25,539 nucleotides of DNA from NCBI GenBank assembly GCA_964534845.1, contig CAZHPV010000035.1, forward strand, positions 1-25,539, given 5' to 3'. This document shows positions 15,414-24,329 of the stretch, piece by piece. Position 1 is the first letter of the stretch. The number at the start of each line of letters is the position of its first letter. Under the pieces are notes generated by a model. That model did not search any database, was not told the origin of the DNA, and was given only the letters and a program-made list of their open reading frames with translations. The DNA is from CALCKU01 sp964534845. Its GTDB lineage: Bacteria; Pseudomonadota; Alphaproteobacteria; Caulobacterales; Maricaulaceae. The translations under genes were made by a program, and so were the position numbers.

Positions 15414-18104
15414 ATGCTTGGTATCGTCAAGAAAGTCTTCGGAACTGAAAATGACCGAAAACTTAAGAAACTGCGTCCACTTGTCTCTAGTATTAATGCG
15501 CTGGAAGATAAGATAAAACCTTTAAGTGACGAGGCTTTGCGCCAGAAAACGGATGAGTTTAGGTCTCGCCTGGATAAAGGCGAAACTCTGGACGATCTTT
15601 TACCAGAGGCTTTTGCCGTCGTAAGAGAAGCCGCTTGGCGCACGCTTGGCCAACGCCATTATGATGTTCAGCTTGTTGGCGGTATTACCCTGCACCGGGG
15701 AGAGATTGCGGAAATGCGGACAGGCGAAGGTAAGACTTTGGTGTCAACACTTGCCGCCTATCTAAACGCCCTACCCGGGCGCGGTGTTCATATTGTAACG
15801 GTCAATGATTATCTGGCCCGACGGGACGCTGAATGGATGGGGCAGATATTTAGCTTTTTGGGCATGACAACCGGCTGTATCAATGATCACGGACCCGGCA
15901 GCCAAGGTCGCAGCGAAGCCTATGCCTGTGATATTACTTACGGTACGAATAATGAATATGGCTTTGATTATCTGCGCGATAATATGAAATTTTCGCTCGA
16001 CCAGATGGATCAACGGGGTCACGTCTATGCGATCATCGACGAAATCGACTCGATCTTAATTGATGAGGCCCGCACACCGCTCATCATTTCGGGGCCAACA
16101 GATGACAAGTCGGACTTTTACCGTACAATTGACGAAATCATTCCTCTAATAGACCCGGAAGGCTATGAGGTTGACGAGAAAACCCAGAACGCCTCGTTTA
16201 ATGATAAAGGCAATGAACAGATAGAAAATATCCTGCGCGAACGCGGCATGCTGGAGGGTGAAGATCTTTATGACGTCGCCAATGTCACCATTGTACACCA
16301 CATTAATCAGGCCCTTAAGGCGCATAAAACCCAGATCATTGATAAAAACTATATCGTCAAGAACGGCGAGGTTATCCTTGTTGATGAATTTACTGGCCGT
16401 CTCATGGAAGGTCGGCGCCTCTCAGAGGGCTTACACCAAGCCATAGAAGCCAAGGAAAATGTCGAGATTAAACCGGAAAATGTCACATTGGCCTCTGTAA
16501 CATTGCAGAATTATTTCCGGCTCTATGAAAAACTTTCAGGCATGACAGGCACTGCCGTCACTGAGGCCTCAGAATTTGCCGATATTTACAAGCTTGAAGT
16601 TTTGGAAATTCCAACAAATCGTCCGATACAGCGTATTGATGATGAGGATGTGATTTACCGCACGGAAAAAGAAAAATTCAACGCGATTGTCAGCGAAATT
16701 AACACATGTAAAAGCAAGGGTCAGCCTATTCTGGTGGGTACAGCCTCAATCGAAAAATCCGAGCTTCTCTCACGGTTCTTAACAGAGCGCGACATAGGGC
16801 ATACAGTGCTTAATGCCCGTTTTCATGAGCAAGAAGCCTCTATAATTGCGAAAGCCGGTATTCCGGGCGCCGTCACAATTGCCACAAATATGGCGGGTCG
16901 GGGTACAGATATTCAGCTGGGTGGAAATCTGGAAATGCGCCTGCTTGAAGAAATAGCGGACGATCTCTCTGAGGCCGAAAAAGAGAAAGCTAAAGACAAG
17001 ATTACTGAAAACGTTGCCGAGCTTAAACAGCAAGCCTTAGCAGCGGGTGGTCTTTATGTCTTAGGAACGGAAAGACATGAAAGCCGCCGCATTGATAATC
17101 AGCTGCGCGGACGCACCGGGCGTCAAGGCGATCCGGGCCGCTCCAAATTCTATATTTCCACAGAAGATGATCTCATGCGGATTTTCGGCGGGGACCGTTT
17201 AAATTCCATGATGGAGAAAATGGGCTGGGAAGAGGGTGAAAGCCTAACAAATAAATTCATGACCAAAGCCGTTGAGCGCGCGCAAGTCAGGGTGGAACAA
17301 CGCAATTTCGATATTCGTAAAAACCTGCTTAAATATGACGATGTCATGAATGACCAAAGAAAGACAATCTTTGAACAGCGTCTGGAATTTATGACAGATG
17401 AGGATGTGTCGGATGTCATTGAAGATATGCGCCATCAAGTCTGCGAAGATATCATAGAGACCTATATCCCCAAAAAGGCTTATGCTGAACAATGGGATAT
17501 TGATGGTTTGTCAGAAAAAGCCAAAACGGTTCTCGCTATGGAAATACCCTTTGCGGATTGGGCGAAAGAAGAAGGCATTGCCGATGAAGAAATGCTCTCT
17601 CGCCTTAAAAGCACAACCGATCAAGCCTTTGGACAATTAACCCAAGGCCTAGATGCCAAAGAAGTTCTGGGCGTGGAAAAGCAGATATTACTGCAAGTCA
17701 TCGACACGAATTGGCGTGAGCATTTGCAGCAACTCGATAGTTTGAAATCCGTTATTGGTATGCGCGCATATGGTCAACGCGATCCCTTAAACGAGTATAA
17801 GTCCGAAGCTTTTACCTTGTTTGATAAATTGCTAACCGATCTGCGCGAAGGGGTAACAACGGCCATGACGCGCCTCTTGATCAATGTCCAGATGCAAAGA
17901 CAAGAGCGAAACCTGCAGCCTCAGCCGCCCCAGCAACTGGCTCCGCAAGCGGCGCGTTCGCCTATGGAAATGATGAACCAACCTGCGCCATCTGCTGCGC
18001 AAGAGGCTGAATTTGACGAGGATATGTTTAAAAATGTCGCTCGCAATGCTCCTTGTCCTTGCGGGTCTGGCAAGAAGTTCAAACATTGTCACGGCGCTGT
18101 TTAG
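15414..18104 (+). CDS. secA: Preprotein translocase ATPase SecA
   Basis: From the ATG at 15414 the protein is 896 residues, normal for SecA, starting LGIVKKVFGTENDRKLKKL. It has Walker A MRTGEGKT at 101-108, the VNDYLARRDAEWM segment and the DEIDSILIDEARTPLIISGP region. The second nucleotide-binding domain carries MAGRGTDIQLGGN and GRTGRQGDPGRS. A glutamine/proline-rich linker leads to the C-terminal zinc ribbon CPCGSGKKFKHCHG, which binds SecB and lipids. It drives proteins through SecYEG. A GTG 30 bases upstream is in frame, but GGGAG lies five bases before the ATG. It is divergent from the isomerase gene. Confidence 0.98.
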   Translation: MLGIVKKVFGTENDRKLKKLRPLVSSINALEDKIKPLSDEALRQKTDEFRSRLDKGETLDDLLPEAFAVVREAAWRTLGQRHYDVQLVGGITLHRGEIAEMRTGEGKTLVSTLAAYLNALPGRGVHIVTVNDYLARRDAEWMGQIFSFLGMTTGCINDHGPGSQGRSEAYACDITYGTNNEYGFDYLRDNMKFSLDQMDQRGHVYAIIDEIDSILIDEARTPLIISGPTDDKSDFYRTIDEIIPLIDPEGYEVDEKTQNASFNDKGNEQIENILRERGMLEGEDLYDVANVTIVHHINQALKAHKTQIIDKNYIVKNGEVILVDEFTGRLMEGRRLSEGLHQAIEAKENVEIKPENVTLASVTLQNYFRLYEKLSGMTGTAVTEASEFADIYKLEVLEIPTNRPIQRIDDEDVIYRTEKEKFNAIVSEINTCKSKGQPILVGTASIEKSELLSRFLTERDIGHTVLNARFHEQEASIIAKAGIPGAVTIATNMAGRGTDIQLGGNLEMRLLEEIADDLSEAEKEKAKDKITENVAELKQQALAAGGLYVLGTERHESRRIDNQLRGRTGRQGDPGRSKFYISTEDDLMRIFGGDRLNSMMEKMGWEEGESLTNKFMTKAVERAQVRVEQRNFDIRKNLLKYDDVMNDQRKTIFEQRLEFMTDEDVSDVIEDMRHQVCEDIIETYIPKKAYAEQWDIDGLSEKAKTVLAMEIPFADWAKEEGIADEEMLSRLKSTTDQAFGQLTQGLDAKEVLGVEKQILLQVIDTNWREHLQQLDSLKSVIGMRAYGQRDPLNEYKSEAFTLFDKLLTDLREGVTTAMTRLLINVQMQRQERNLQPQPPQQLAPQAARSPMEMMNQPAPSAAQEAEFDEDMFKNVARNAPCPCGSGKKFKHCHGAV

Positions 18105-18247
18105 GGTTTAGCTCTGCGAATCCCCACTATAGTCATTTGGGGCACTATAAAGCGCGTTACTGATTCCAGATAAACTGACTTGCGATTACAGGGGCAGGGC
18201 TTAATTTATTTGAAGGTGATGGCGGCGGGCGCCCGATTTAAGGCGCG

Positions 18248-19090
18248 TCAATAATCATCAACGATTTCATAAACCGTCTGACCTTTGTAAGTGGATGGCC
18301 GGTAAAGAACTTTATCGCACTCGAGTAAGATGTCGTTTTGGTACTCGATATAGTCGCAATTATCCGGTTCGCGATCGACAAAAACCAATGTGGATTGGTT
18401 CACAACATCAGAATAATACCAACCCCATCTCTCATGATAATAGCTTTTACCCCAAAGGCTATGAGGCTCACGATAGTGCGGAGGGTCGTAATAGGGCGCC
18501 CGCCATGAAGATGAGCGCCATCCATGTCGTCTCCAGCCAAAGGGTTGACTGCTGTAATGTCGTCGATTGGAGTAGCGGTTGGAATTTGCAATGCTGAGCG
18601 CACTGAGGCCTATGATCAACCCTAAGGAATTATTGCCCCCATAAGATCGGCCCCGGTTTCTACGGCTTGAAAACGGGCTGCTAGAGCGTGATCGCACTGT
18701 GCCACCATAAGATCGGCGGCCACTATACGATCTATTATTCCCATAGGATCTATTGTTCCCATAAGATCCAATATTACCATAACCATAAGAGCGGCTGCCT
18801 AAATTTCCACTAAATACGTTCCGGCGACGTGAACTTGACCGCGAGGTCGACTTTCGTGAGCGAACCTTGGACTTTGAACCCGATCTCTGAGAACTCGACC
18901 TTTGACGGCTCGTCTTTCTGTTTGACTTGCCGCGAGAACTGGGACCTCTAAAGCTATTAGCTTTTTTCTTGTTTTTGGACTTGGCGTGGGCTGAAGGAAT
19001 GAGTGTATCTTGGCTAGTTAAGGTCGGGCCAAGATTCAATGCCAGAGCCGAAACGGCAACGACAAAAAGACGAAATAAATGAGACTTCAT
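18248..19090 (-). CDS. Secreted Ser/Arg-rich protein with SYGNN repeats, function unknown
   Basis: The 280-residue protein has a clear Sec signal peptide ending AHA at about residue 36. About 60 residues of almost pure Ser/Arg/Lys follow, then a Gly/Tyr/Asn/Ser/Arg stretch (SYGNN, SYGG units) to about residue 150. A short hydrophobic patch SLGLIIGLSALSIA comes next, then a Trp/Tyr/Arg-rich part (GWRRHGW, HERWGWYYSD). The compact, acidic C-terminal end has two cysteines (NCDYIEYQ, LECDKVLYRP). The C-terminal part resembles small secreted domains I recall beside DUF2092 genes, but I cannot name a family. AGGG lies six bases before the ATG, and only 8 bases separate it from the DUF2092 gene, so they form one operon. 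The low-complexity part could bind acidic polymers or aggregate; that is inference. Confidence 0.85.
   Translation of the reverse strand: MKSHLFRLFVVAVSALALNLGPTLTSQDTLIPSAHAKSKNKKKANSFRGPSSRGKSNRKTSRQRSSSQRSGSKSKVRSRKSTSRSSSRRRNVFSGNLGSRSYGYGNIGSYGNNRSYGNNRSYSGRRSYGGTVRSRSSSPFSSRRNRGRSYGGNNSLGLIIGLSALSIANSNRYSNRRHYSSQPFGWRRHGWRSSSWRAPYYDPPHYREPHSLWGKSYYHERWGWYYSDVVNQSTLVFVDREPDNCDYIEYQNDILLECDKVLYRPSTYKGQTVYEIVDDY
18729..18782 (-). repeat. Three tandem 18-base units inside the Ser/Arg-rich gene
   Basis: Units start at 18729, 18747 and 18765, each beginning GATC. The first two differ by two bases; the third is more diverged. They encode the Gly/Arg-Ser-Tyr-Gly-Asn-Asn hexapeptides, so the protein repeat arose by in-frame duplication and may vary in copy number. 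Confidence 0.8.
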
Positions 19091-19098
19091 GGTTCGCC

Positions 19099-19935
19099 CT
19101 ACTCATTTCCAGCTTCGGGATCACTGATCGCGGTAAAGTCGACTTTTCTCATACCTTCTGGCGGCTCGAAGGTAAATGATGTCTGCATCGCACTGGGCTG
19201 TGTTTCCCAATCATGGAAAATAGCTTGATAGCCGGAATAGTCCACATCCGGATCATGACCCGCCATCATCAACGGCACAGGATTGGCTTCGTTCGTTGAA
19301 ATCCAGATTTCCCAATTCTGCCCGGGCTCATTAAAGGTGAGATGATGTACGGGCTGACCCAAAATACTGGTTATGCCGACATATTCAGCACGGTTAACAT
19401 CGGAGAGTAAGGTCTCTGAAACATTTTCACTGAACAACTCCCATGCCGGGAGGGCGAGATTGTGTTTATCTTCCAGTGTTTCAGCGATTATATCCATAGA
19501 GCCAGTTACGGGCATGGTGGCATAGATATTTTTGCCCGTGTAAATGGCGGTCAATGTTTCTCCGTCATATCGAAATTCATCAATGTTATCGCCATGTTCG
19601 CAAACGGCAAAATATCCTTTGCCGCGGATCAATGTGTTTTCCCCGTTCCATGTCCTTGTCAGGCGCAACGGCTCCTCCCCATCGCCCTGCGTTTCGTAAC
19701 TGATAAACCAGCCCACCGATAATGCCGGTTGCGCGGATAAATATTTGGACGTCGCCTCAAGGAATTCAACGGCTTGGGAATCGACGACATATAGAGCCTC
19801 GGCGGCAGCTGTTTGAGAGGCCTCAGGGGTTTGGGCCGCGCTTTTAACCTCGCCGCTCTCTTGGGCGCATCCGGCCGCAAAGAGTATAAAACACGAGGAT
19901 AGAAGCGTTGTGATTTGAAGCGACTTATTGATCAT
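19099..19935 (-). CDS. DUF2092 family lipoprotein (LolA/LppX-like periplasmic fold)
   Basis: The 278-residue protein begins with a lipoprotein signal (basic start, hydrophobic core, FAAGC with Cys23) and an Ala/Glu-rich linker to about residue 48. The DUF2092 pattern follows: VEFLEATSKYLSAQPALSV, FRYDGETLTAIYTGKNIYAT, LPAWELFSENV, YVGITSILGQPVHHLTF, NWEIWIS, and a final FTFEPPEGMRKVDF. The family is predicted to have a lipoprotein-carrier-like half-barrel fold and has no proven role. The ATG has AAAGG upstream. It is the first gene of a pair with the Ser/Arg-rich protein, which suggests the two act together in the envelope. Confidence 0.88.
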   Translation of the reverse strand: MINKSLQITTLLSSCFILFAAGCAQESGEVKSAAQTPEASQTAAAEALYVVDSQAVEFLEATSKYLSAQPALSVGWFISYETQGDGEEPLRLTRTWNGENTLIRGKGYFAVCEHGDNIDEFRYDGETLTAIYTGKNIYATMPVTGSMDIIAETLEDKHNLALPAWELFSENVSETLLSDVNRAEYVGITSILGQPVHHLTFNEPGQNWEIWISTNEANPVPLMMAGHDPDVDYSGYQAIFHDWETQPSAMQTSFTFEPPEGMRKVDFTAISDPEAGNE

Positions 19936-20280
19936 GATCTTTACCTTTTTTAGAGGCGGCCCAGAACCATATTTTCAAAGCAAAGTCGAATGTTTGAAAC
20001 TTTGGAACCGCTTTGGATTCCAATCTAGCGGATTTTAGCCGGTGCGTCACTCACTTTTAGATTTCGTGACTCAGTTTCGTTCTTATACGTGTTTCCGTCT
20101 ATCTAGCAGAAGATACAAATCCTGATATGGATAGGCCCTTAAGCTTACATGATTGTCTCGGACTTCTCGCAACAGAGGATCACCAAAATCGCCCCGCATA
20201 AGACACCCCAGAGTCTTTGTTTCTGGAATGATGAGTTACACCAAAAACTAAAGGTGACCCCATTAGAGTGTGGCCAGTCG
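19936..20280. other. 345-base gap between accA and the DUF2092 gene, no recognised gene
   Basis: This stretch must hold the promoter of the DUF2092 operon at its left end and the end of the accA transcript at its right. A GTCAC/GTGAC inverted repeat (20046-20050, 20066-20070) and short open frames on both strands are visible. No convincing intrinsic terminator, tRNA or insertion-sequence end is seen. Confidence 0.6.
20083..20199 (-). CDS. Possible 38-residue small ORF, unrecognised
   Basis: An ATG at 20199 opens 38 codons to a TAA at 20083, and the frame is open for another 12 codons upstream. CTGGGG lies six bases before the ATG, a plausible ribosome binding site. The product is charged and soluble-looking, with MRGDFGDPLLREVRDNHV at its start and DLYLLLDRRKHV at its end. 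It matches nothing I recognise. A plus-strand frame covers part of the same bases, so chance is a real explanation. Confidence 0.15.
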   Translation of the reverse strand: MRGDFGDPLLREVRDNHVSLRAYPYQDLYLLLDRRKHV

Positions 20281-21252
20281 CTAGCTTAGCAAGCTGCGTC
20301 CAATATTTAAAAACTTGGCGCGGCGTTTTTCAATAAGCGCGTCCGGGCTAAGTTTTTTTAACCGCACAATTTCTGCAGATATAGCATGTCCGACCTTTTT
20401 CATCATAACGTCCGGTGCCCGGTGCGCACCGCCGATCGGCTCGTCTATAATTTTATCGATAACGCCAAAAGCTTTAAGGTCTTTCGCCGTAATCTTCATG
20501 GCGTTGGCTGCATCCTTGGCTTTGGCTGAATCACGCCACAAAATAGACGCGCAGCCCTCCGGCGAAATTACGGAATAGATCGAATGTTCCAACATCATAA
20601 CACTATCGGCTGTTGCAATCGCCACCGCCCCGCCTGAGCCGCCCTCTCCGGCAATAACGGAAATAAACGGCACACGTAAAGACAAGCCCTTATCAATAGA
20701 GCGCGCTATCGCCTCGGCTTGACCGCGTTCTTCCGCCCCGCGGCCCGGAAAGGCACCCGCCGTATCAACGAAGGAGACAACCGGCAAAGAAAAACGCTCG
20801 GCCAGCTCCATCAGGCGTACGGCCTTACGATAACCCTCGGGCTGCGCCATACCCCAATTATGCTTAACACGGCTCTCCGTATCCTTGCCTTTCTCATGGC
20901 CCAAAACGACAACACTGTGACCATCGATTTTGCCGAGCCCGCCTATCAAGGCACTATCATCCCCGAATTTACGATCCCCGGAAAGAGCAGAGAAATGCGT
21001 TACCAGAGACTCGCAATAATCCGAAAAATGTGGCCGCGACGGATGGCGGGCAACCTCGGTTTTCTCCCAAGCTCCGATATTATCATAAATGGTTTTCAGC
21101 TGTTTGGCGGACTTAGCTTTAAGCTGGGTGATCTCGGCGTCAACATCCACCTCGCTGGTAGATAATTTGACAAGATCTTCTATCTTGCTGTCCAATTCGG
21201 CGACAGGACGTTCAAAGCTTAAATATGTTCTAGCGGGTCGCATTTTTATCAA
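20281..21252 (-). CDS. accA: Acetyl-CoA carboxylase carboxyltransferase subunit alpha
   Basis: The 323-residue protein follows the AccA pattern: an N-terminal helical FERPVAELDSKIEDL, then RPHFSDY, DTESRVKHNWGMAQPEGYRKA, FVDTAGAFPGRGAEERGQ, the oxyanion-hole GEGGSGGA, and SVISPEGCASILW. With AccD it moves the carboxyl group from carboxybiotin to acetyl-CoA to make malonyl-CoA, the first step of fatty-acid synthesis. The first start is TTG at 21252, which has AGGA six bases before it; the ATG three codons on (21243) fits the family start but then has its ribosome binding site too far away. Either is possible, a difference of three residues. It is divergent from the M16 peptidase gene. Confidence 0.95.
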   Translation of the reverse strand: MIKMRPARTYLSFERPVAELDSKIEDLVKLSTSEVDVDAEITQLKAKSAKQLKTIYDNIGAWEKTEVARHPSRPHFSDYCESLVTHFSALSGDRKFGDDSALIGGLGKIDGHSVVVLGHEKGKDTESRVKHNWGMAQPEGYRKAVRLMELAERFSLPVVSFVDTAGAFPGRGAEERGQAEAIARSIDKGLSLRVPFISVIAGEGGSGGAVAIATADSVMMLEHSIYSVISPEGCASILWRDSAKAKDAANAMKITAKDLKAFGVIDKIIDEPIGGAHRAPDVMMKKVGHAISAEIVRLKKLSPDALIEKRRAKFLNIGRSLLS

Positions 21253-21400
21253 TTAATTTCCTAAATTGTAGACAATAGCGCCCTCTTGGCTAAGAACAAC
21301 ATAATAATGTCAGCTTTTGCCATCTTCTGCATAAAATTCGCATGTTCAGATAAAAAATTTCGTGTAAAACATGACGTTTAGCCCCTAAGTGGAGTCCGAA

Positions 21401-24298
21401 TTGCACATATTTCATAAGATCATAAACGGGATGGTTTTAGCCCTGTTTTTATGTCTCGCAGCCTGCTCCCCCAAAACAGATAGCCCGCATGAAAAGCCAC
21501 TTGTTTTTGACCCGCTCATACATGCATGGCCGCAGGATTTAAGTGATATAGAGCCTGACCCCGATGTGACATATGGGCGCCTTGGGAACGGTCTTAGATA
21601 TGCGTTGCGCCGTAATGCCCGCCCCGAAAAAGAAGCCATGTTGTTGTTCTGGGTACGGGCCGGAAGCCGAAATGAAACACCAGAGACGATTGGGCTGGCG
21701 CATTATCTTGAACATATGGCGTTTAATGGCTCCGAAAATGTAGCCGAAGGTGAAATGGTTAAATCCTTAGAACGTCTGGGTTTATCTTTTGGCGCAGACA
21801 CAAATGCTTCCACAACATATTGGCGGACACAATATCAACTTAAATTGCCCAATGTGGACAAAGAAACCCTTGATTACGGCTTCTTTGTGATGCGCGAAAC
21901 GGCGGATAAATTACTCTTGGATACGGATGCCATAGACCGCGAACGCGGGGTCGTCAAAGCCGAGGAAGCCCTTGGCAATACCCCATCGCGCAAAGCGAGC
22001 CGGGCTTTTTTCAAATGGGCCTATCCCGAGCGCCGATCCACAACATATAATGTCATCGGGTCTCCCGACAGTCTCGACGCGATTAACAAAGAGAATTTGG
22101 AGCGTTTTTACAGACAGCATTACCGCCCAGAACGCAGCGTAATTGTCATGGTAGGCGACCTGCCCATTGAAGACATGGAAGCCCGTATAAAGGAAACATT
22201 TGCAGACTGGAAAGTCGGCACGCCTGCGCCCGAAGACCCGTATGAAGGTGAAAACAAGATCCCCGAAACAAAGGCCGAAGTTTACGGGGATCCAGCGCTT
22301 ACAACCCGGATTTACTTAAGTGACTTCGCCCCGCCAAGCGCCAGTATAGATACAGTGTCATCGCGGCGCGAACATCACATACAGAGCTTTGCCAATGCGA
22401 TTGTCAATCAGCGCCTTCGCAAGAAAATCCTTTCTGAAAACGCTCCCGTGCTCGGAGCATCAATATCCTATTCAAACGGCAAAATTAACGACATTGCCAA
22501 TGCCAGCCTCTCAGTGAAGAAAAATGACTGGAAATCAGCAATCATTCTTATTGAAAATGAAATCCGCCAAGCCCTGACTTACGGCTTTCAACAAGCGGAA
22601 TATGACGAGTTAATAGCCTCAACCCGGCGTAGCTTAAAGGATGCCGTAAATTACGCACCCAAACGCCATACACATAGTCTGGCACAACACATTTTGGGCG
22701 GCTTTGCCTCAGGCTCTGTCATTACAACACCTCAAAGCACGCAGTCCCGATTTGAGCAAACGCTGGGTGAAGTCACGCTGGAAGATTTAAATACCGGATT
22801 TAAAAAAATGTGGGAAAGCTTTGATCCCTTTATCTGGCTTCAGGGGCCTGAAATTGAGGGTATTTCACATATAGACATAATTGCCAGCTATAAAGAGGCG
22901 CAATCAAAACCCATATCCGCGCCGGAAAACCGCGAAAAACTGGTTTTTGCCTATGACGAATTTGGCCCGTCCGGAGAAATAGTCTGGGAAGGTCGCATCG
23001 ATGATTTTGATATAGATCAGGTGAAATTCGCCAATAATGTACGCCTGAATATGAAGCAGACCGATTTCGAAAAAGGGTGGGTGCGGATCAATGTCTCCGT
23101 AGGGGAAGGTTGGAATGTTTTCCCGGAAGACAAACCGGGCTTAACTCATCTCGCAGGTTCATTGTCACTTGGCGGATTTACCAAGCACAAGGCTAGTGAG
23201 CTTTCGCAAATTTTCGCCGGAAAGAATATCGGCGTCAGCCTATCGATCGGTAAAGAACGGCTTGGCTTTTCGGCGGCAACAAATCAGGACGATTTGCGCG
23301 ATCAGTTTAAGGTCTGGGCAGCGCTTCTGACCGCGCCGGGCTATAGACCGATCTGGCAAGAAAAATATCAAGACAATATCGAAAACTCTTTTCATACACT
23401 TGATTCAACACCAGGCGGTGTGGCTTCGCGCGATCTGGGCCGGATATGGGCCGATGGTGATAAACGCTACGGCATGGTCTCAAAGGAGACGTATCTTTCA
23501 TATACTTTGGAGGATGTGCGGGAGGTACTGGCCCCTATCTTTGAGGCTGGGGCCATTGAAATTGGTGTTGTCGGCGATTTTGAAAAGGCTGACATTATCG
23601 ACATTGTGGCCGATACATTTGGCGCCCTGCCAACACGTCGTGAGGCTTTCCTTGAACGACCCGAAGCCTTTGAAATCACATTCCCTGAACCAGCACGCGT
23701 CCCGCTTACGCATAAAGGGGCCCAAAATCAGGGGGCTAAATATTTAGCTTGGCCGACACAACAGCCTTGGACATTAGAGCGCTCTCGTCATTACGCCGTG
23801 ATAAGACGTATTTTTCAAAACCGTCTTATTGACGAGATAAGAGAAAATCAGGGTTTGAGCTATTCTCCTTCAGCCGGTCTGTCATTTAGTCGTTTAAGCT
23901 CTCCTTATGGCTATGGGTCTGTTTCAATATCGGCTGACCCCAAATTCTTTGACGCCTTTGAGAAAACAGCGATTAAACTCGCGGCCAATATGCGCTCAGG
24001 TGATATTACGGCTGACGAGCTTGACCGCGCGCGTAAGCCCATATTGGAAAGTTTTGAGCGCAGTAAAAAAGAAAATAGTTCATGGCAAAGCCTTGTATTG
24101 CGCTCGCAAACCGACCCGCGCGCCATGATATATCGCCGCTCCCGCGAACAAGCCTTTCTGGCTATGAACCCGACATCGCTTAATACTTTTGCCAAAGAGC
24201 TCTATGATCCCAAGACAGTACATATTGTGACAATTAAGCCCGAGACGATTACATCTGAGACAAAAAATAGCGCCGAGGACAAGCCTAATCCTGGATAA
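21401..24298 (+). CDS. M16 family zinc metallopeptidase, lipoprotein
   Basis: From a TTG at 21401 the protein is 965 residues. Its signal peptide ends in LAAC (Cys22), a good lipobox. The inverted zinc motif HYLEH (H101, E104, H105) comes soon after GLRYALRRNARPE, and RGVVKAEEAL downstream supplies the third zinc ligand, expected for the insulinase/pitrilysin family. Inactive M16 repeats make up the second half (NQGLSYSPSAGLSF, typical of the C-terminal domain). It probably degrades peptides in the periplasm. The open frame reaches a GTG at 21389, but GGAG is placed six bases before the TTG. It is convergent with the next gene, with 31 bases between stops. Confidence 0.93.
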   Translation: MHIFHKIINGMVLALFLCLAACSPKTDSPHEKPLVFDPLIHAWPQDLSDIEPDPDVTYGRLGNGLRYALRRNARPEKEAMLLFWVRAGSRNETPETIGLAHYLEHMAFNGSENVAEGEMVKSLERLGLSFGADTNASTTYWRTQYQLKLPNVDKETLDYGFFVMRETADKLLLDTDAIDRERGVVKAEEALGNTPSRKASRAFFKWAYPERRSTTYNVIGSPDSLDAINKENLERFYRQHYRPERSVIVMVGDLPIEDMEARIKETFADWKVGTPAPEDPYEGENKIPETKAEVYGDPALTTRIYLSDFAPPSASIDTVSSRREHHIQSFANAIVNQRLRKKILSENAPVLGASISYSNGKINDIANASLSVKKNDWKSAIILIENEIRQALTYGFQQAEYDELIASTRRSLKDAVNYAPKRHTHSLAQHILGGFASGSVITTPQSTQSRFEQTLGEVTLEDLNTGFKKMWESFDPFIWLQGPEIEGISHIDIIASYKEAQSKPISAPENREKLVFAYDEFGPSGEIVWEGRIDDFDIDQVKFANNVRLNMKQTDFEKGWVRINVSVGEGWNVFPEDKPGLTHLAGSLSLGGFTKHKASELSQIFAGKNIGVSLSIGKERLGFSAATNQDDLRDQFKVWAALLTAPGYRPIWQEKYQDNIENSFHTLDSTPGGVASRDLGRIWADGDKRYGMVSKETYLSYTLEDVREVLAPIFEAGAIEIGVVGDFEKADIIDIVADTFGALPTRREAFLERPEAFEITFPEPARVPLTHKGAQNQGAKYLAWPTQQPWTLERSRHYAVIRRIFQNRLIDEIRENQGLSYSPSAGLSFSRLSSPYGYGSVSISADPKFFDAFEKTAIKLAANMRSGDITADELDRARKPILESFERSKKENSSWQSLVLRSQTDPRAMIYRRSREQAFLAMNPTSLNTFAKELYDPKTVHIVTIKPETITSETKNSAEDKPNPG

Positions 24299-24329
24299 CA
24301 GCTATAGCCTGTATAATAAAGTCGGACCG

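Noticed and set aside
18122..18142. CCCCA/TGGGG stem after secA as a terminator
   Set aside because: The stem is five pairs with an 11-base loop and no T tract on either strand.
18729..18782. Short tandem repeats that might suggest a CRISPR array
   Set aside because: Units are adjacent without spacers, are 18 bases long, and lie in frame within a coding sequence.
20149..20289. 46-codon plus-strand frame in the accA/DUF2092 gap
   Set aside because: It runs into the end of accA, lacks a well placed ribosome binding site, and shares bases with a minus-strand frame; most likely chance.
20719..21165. 148-codon open frame on the plus strand
   Set aside because: It is antisense to accA and has no ribosome binding site or family resemblance.
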